6,927 bases of DNA. Source: Calditrichaeota bacterium AABM5.125.24 (GTDB lineage: Bacteria > Electryoneota > AABM5-125-24 > Hatepunaeales > Hatepunaeaceae). The stretch covers positions 1 through 6,927 of the forward strand of contig MWJR01000208.1 of NCBI GenBank assembly GCA_002127415.1, read 5' to 3'. The position numbers and the translations under genes were made by a program. Positions 5,398 to 6,927 of this stretch are shown piece by piece (position 1 is the stretch's first letter; each line of letters opens with the position of its first letter). The notes beneath the pieces were generated by a model, which saw only the letters and a program-made list of their open reading frames with translations, ran no database searches and was not told the DNA's origin.

Positions 5398-6810
5398 CTA
5401 TCTATTTACCGGGATATCAACGACGCGCCTTTCCGATGCTTCCAACGACTCCATATCCTTCCGTTCCTGTTCGTATCCGGATCGTCCCATCAGGGCGTAG
5501 GTGGCTCGCTTGCCAGCCTCGACGCCGGGCTGGTCGAGCGGATTGACCCGGTAGAAACCGCCGGCGTAAAGGGTGGCGGCCTCGAGCAGGTATATCAGCG
5601 CACCGACGTGAGGGGGGTCGATCGCGTCCAGTTCGATGGTCATATTCAGGCGGCCGGCCCGAGTCAGGGCATAGGCGGTGGCGCGGCGTTCGGCGTTCAA
5701 CAGCTCCCCTAAGTCGGCGCCTTCGAGATAGCCGGTTTCAGGGGCTTCCATCCCCAGCCGAGGTATCGGGAGCTGGCGTCCGAATTGCCTCGCGCCGAGG
5801 AATACAACGACCTTATCCTGCGGCCCCTCGACGTAAAGCTGCACCTGAGAATGCTGGTCGGTGGCGCCGACAGCCTTGACCGGGGTCGGGCCGGTGAAGA
5901 GCTCGCTCCCATCAATCGAAAACCGCTTGCCCAGCGACTCGGCCCAGAGCTGCCGGAACCAGTCGGCCAGGGGATACAGCCGGTTTGAATAGGCGAACAT
6001 TATCTGGATGGGGCGTCCTTTGGCAGTTTGAGCCAGGTAGAGCAACCCGGCGAACAGGGCAGCGGGGTTCTCATCGAATTGTTGGTTGAAGCTGACCTCC
6101 CTGAGAGCTGCGGCACCGGCACAGAGCGCCTGAATGTCTATTCCCGTCATTGCGGCTGGCAGCAGTCCCACCGGGGTAAGAACCGTAAATCTCCCCCCCA
6201 CGTCAGGATGAATGGAGAAAGTCTGAAGCTGTTTGCGCCGGGCGAACTCGCGCAGGAAGCCTCGTTCAGGGTCAGTGGTCACTACCAGGTGCTCGCGCCA
6301 GTTCCGACCGAGGCGGCTCCGCAGGTGGTCAACTATAATCAGGAACTGGGCCACAGTCTCGGCTGTGCCGCCTGACTTGGTTACCACGTTGAACAGGGTA
6401 TCGGCAGGATCGACCACGTCCAGGACAGCCCCTATCAGGTCCGGGTCCACGTTGTCGGGGCAGAAGAAGCGGCAACCGTTCCGCCTCTCACCTGTAAGCA
6501 GGTTGTGCTGGGGATGGTTCAGGGCCCCGTGAAGCGCCATGGGCCCAAGCGCAGACCCACCGATGCCGAGCAGGGCGAAACTGTCAAACCGTTCCCTGGC
6601 TCGGGTTGCAAAGGAATCGACGGCTGAGATCGTCTCCCGGTCGAACGGCAGGTCCCAGAACGGCAGCTCGCCGGATGAATGGCGGCGAATAAGGTCGCTC
6701 CGGGTATCCTCAAATGTCCTACGAAGACTTTCAAGTTCACTTTGCCGTATCCCATTTTGCTCACCGACAGCCTCAGCGAGCGTCGCCGTGTAGTCCAGGT
6801 GCAGACTCAA
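5398..6810 (-). CDS. pgi: Glucose-6-phosphate isomerase
   Basis: This cytosolic enzyme interconverts glucose-6-phosphate and fructose-6-phosphate in glycolysis and gluconeogenesis. At 470 residues it matches the shorter bacterial form (about 450), not the 550-residue enterobacterial/eukaryotic form. It has two SIS-type sugar-phosphate domains. Visible landmarks are GIGGS (82-86), the phosphate-binding TKSGGTAET (144-152), the first PGI signature DVGGRFTVLTPVG (203-215) with R207, the catalytic glutamate E291 in WAESLGKR, H320 in TDQHSQ, and the second signature NPLDQPGVEAGK (423-434) ending in catalytic K434. All active-site residues are present, so it should be active. The start is TTG at 6808-6810, chosen because GGAGG lies four bases upstream; the nearby ATG at 6817-6819 is out of frame and stops within five codons. 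The stop is TAG. The N-terminal 50 residues are variable in the family and do not help fix the start. Confidence 0.96.
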   Translation of the reverse strand: MSLHLDYTATLAEAVGEQNGIRQSELESLRRTFEDTRSDLIRRHSSGELPFWDLPFDRETISAVDSFATRARERFDSFALLGIGGSALGPMALHGALNHPQHNLLTGERRNGCRFFCPDNVDPDLIGAVLDVVDPADTLFNVVTKSGGTAETVAQFLIIVDHLRSRLGRNWREHLVVTTDPERGFLREFARRKQLQTFSIHPDVGGRFTVLTPVGLLPAAMTGIDIQALCAGAAALREVSFNQQFDENPAALFAGLLYLAQTAKGRPIQIMFAYSNRLYPLADWFRQLWAESLGKRFSIDGSELFTGPTPVKAVGATDQHSQVQLYVEGPQDKVVVFLGARQFGRQLPIPRLGMEAPETGYLEGADLGELLNAERRATAYALTRAGRLNMTIELDAIDPPHVGALIYLLEAATLYAGGFYRVNPLDQPGVEAGKRATYALMGRSGYEQERKDMESLEASERRVVDIPVNR

Positions 6811-6814
6811 GGAA

Positions 6815-6819
6815 CCTCC
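6815..6819 (-). promoter_or_regulatory. Ribosome binding site fixing the TTG start of pgi
   Basis: The minus strand reads GGAGG, then TTCC, then TTG. It is a strong Shine-Dalgarno, slightly close to the start codon. It is the main reason for choosing the TTG over internal candidates. Confidence 0.7.
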
Positions 6820-6849
6820 ATCCTAAAATTATAATGACGCATACTACCT

Positions 6850-6855
6850 ATTATA
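6850..6855 (-). promoter_or_regulatory. Candidate -10 element upstream of pgi
   Basis: An exact TATAAT on the minus strand lies about 40 bases before the TTG, which would give a leader of roughly 33 bases. No convincing -35 hexamer was seen 16-18 bases further upstream. A second TATAAT at 6828-6833 is too close to the ribosome binding site to be preferred. Confidence 0.3.
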
Positions 6856-6927
6856 GTGTTTCCCGAAGTTATTTTCCTATGTAGCACATACTGACTGCAC
6901 AATGGTTGGTTGATCCATGAACGATTT

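Noticed and set aside
398..6810. A three-gene functional system (defence, toxin-antitoxin or biosynthetic cluster)
   Set aside because: The genes share orientation but are separated by 191- and 225-base repeat-filled spacers. They belong to unrelated roles, and no effector, immunity or modification gene is present.
6877..6927. Minus-strand frame open from the window edge to a TAG at 6877-6879, about 16 codons, possibly the tail of an upstream gene
   Set aside because: It is too short to judge; a 16-codon open run is expected by chance and no family tail is recognisable.

Overview
The window holds three complete protein-coding genes, all on the minus strand. In the direction of transcription they are: a glucose-6-phosphate isomerase (pgi, 5398-6810); a 12-13-helix cation/proton antiporter of the CPA2/KefB-NapA type (3979-5172); and a very large membrane protein of 1129 residues that carries an intact CPBP (CAAX-protease/bacteriocin-processing, Rce1-like) intramembrane metalloprotease core (398-3787). 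No RNA genes, CRISPR array, transposase or phage gene was recognised.

The sequence is bacterial. The genes are GC-rich, two of the three start codons are non-ATG (TTG for pgi, GTG for the antiporter), and the short bacterial/Thermus-Bacillus-sized PGI fits. The spacers are longer and more AT-rich than the genes (191 and 225 bp between genes, about 400 bp after the last). They are packed with palindromes, short tandem repeats and C/G homopolymer runs. That spacer style is familiar from environmental lineages such as Chloroflexota/Dehalococcoidia, but this is an impression, not a demonstration, and no phylum is assigned.

Layout: 1-397 is a non-coding stretch of hairpins and C/G runs, ending in a possible terminator of the protease gene. 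398-3787 is the CPBP protein. 3788-3978 is a spacer with an 8-nt tandem repeat and two hairpins. 3979-5172 is the antiporter. 5173-5397 is a spacer with a 7-nt tandem repeat and a perfect 30-bp inverted repeat. 5398-6810 is pgi. 6811-6927 is the pgi leader with a possible promoter.

The genes do not form an obvious pathway. Pgi is central sugar metabolism, the antiporter is ion/pH homeostasis, and the protease has no identifiable substrate. The long, repeat-filled spacers argue against tight translational coupling. The most notable feature is the 1129-residue protein. It is an internal tandem duplication in which each half has an N-terminal anchor helix, a roughly 200-residue exoplasmic domain and a polytopic membrane domain. 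Only the first half keeps the protease residues; the second looks like a catalytically dead copy. The gene also begins with a run of nine C immediately after ATG, which could allow slippage.
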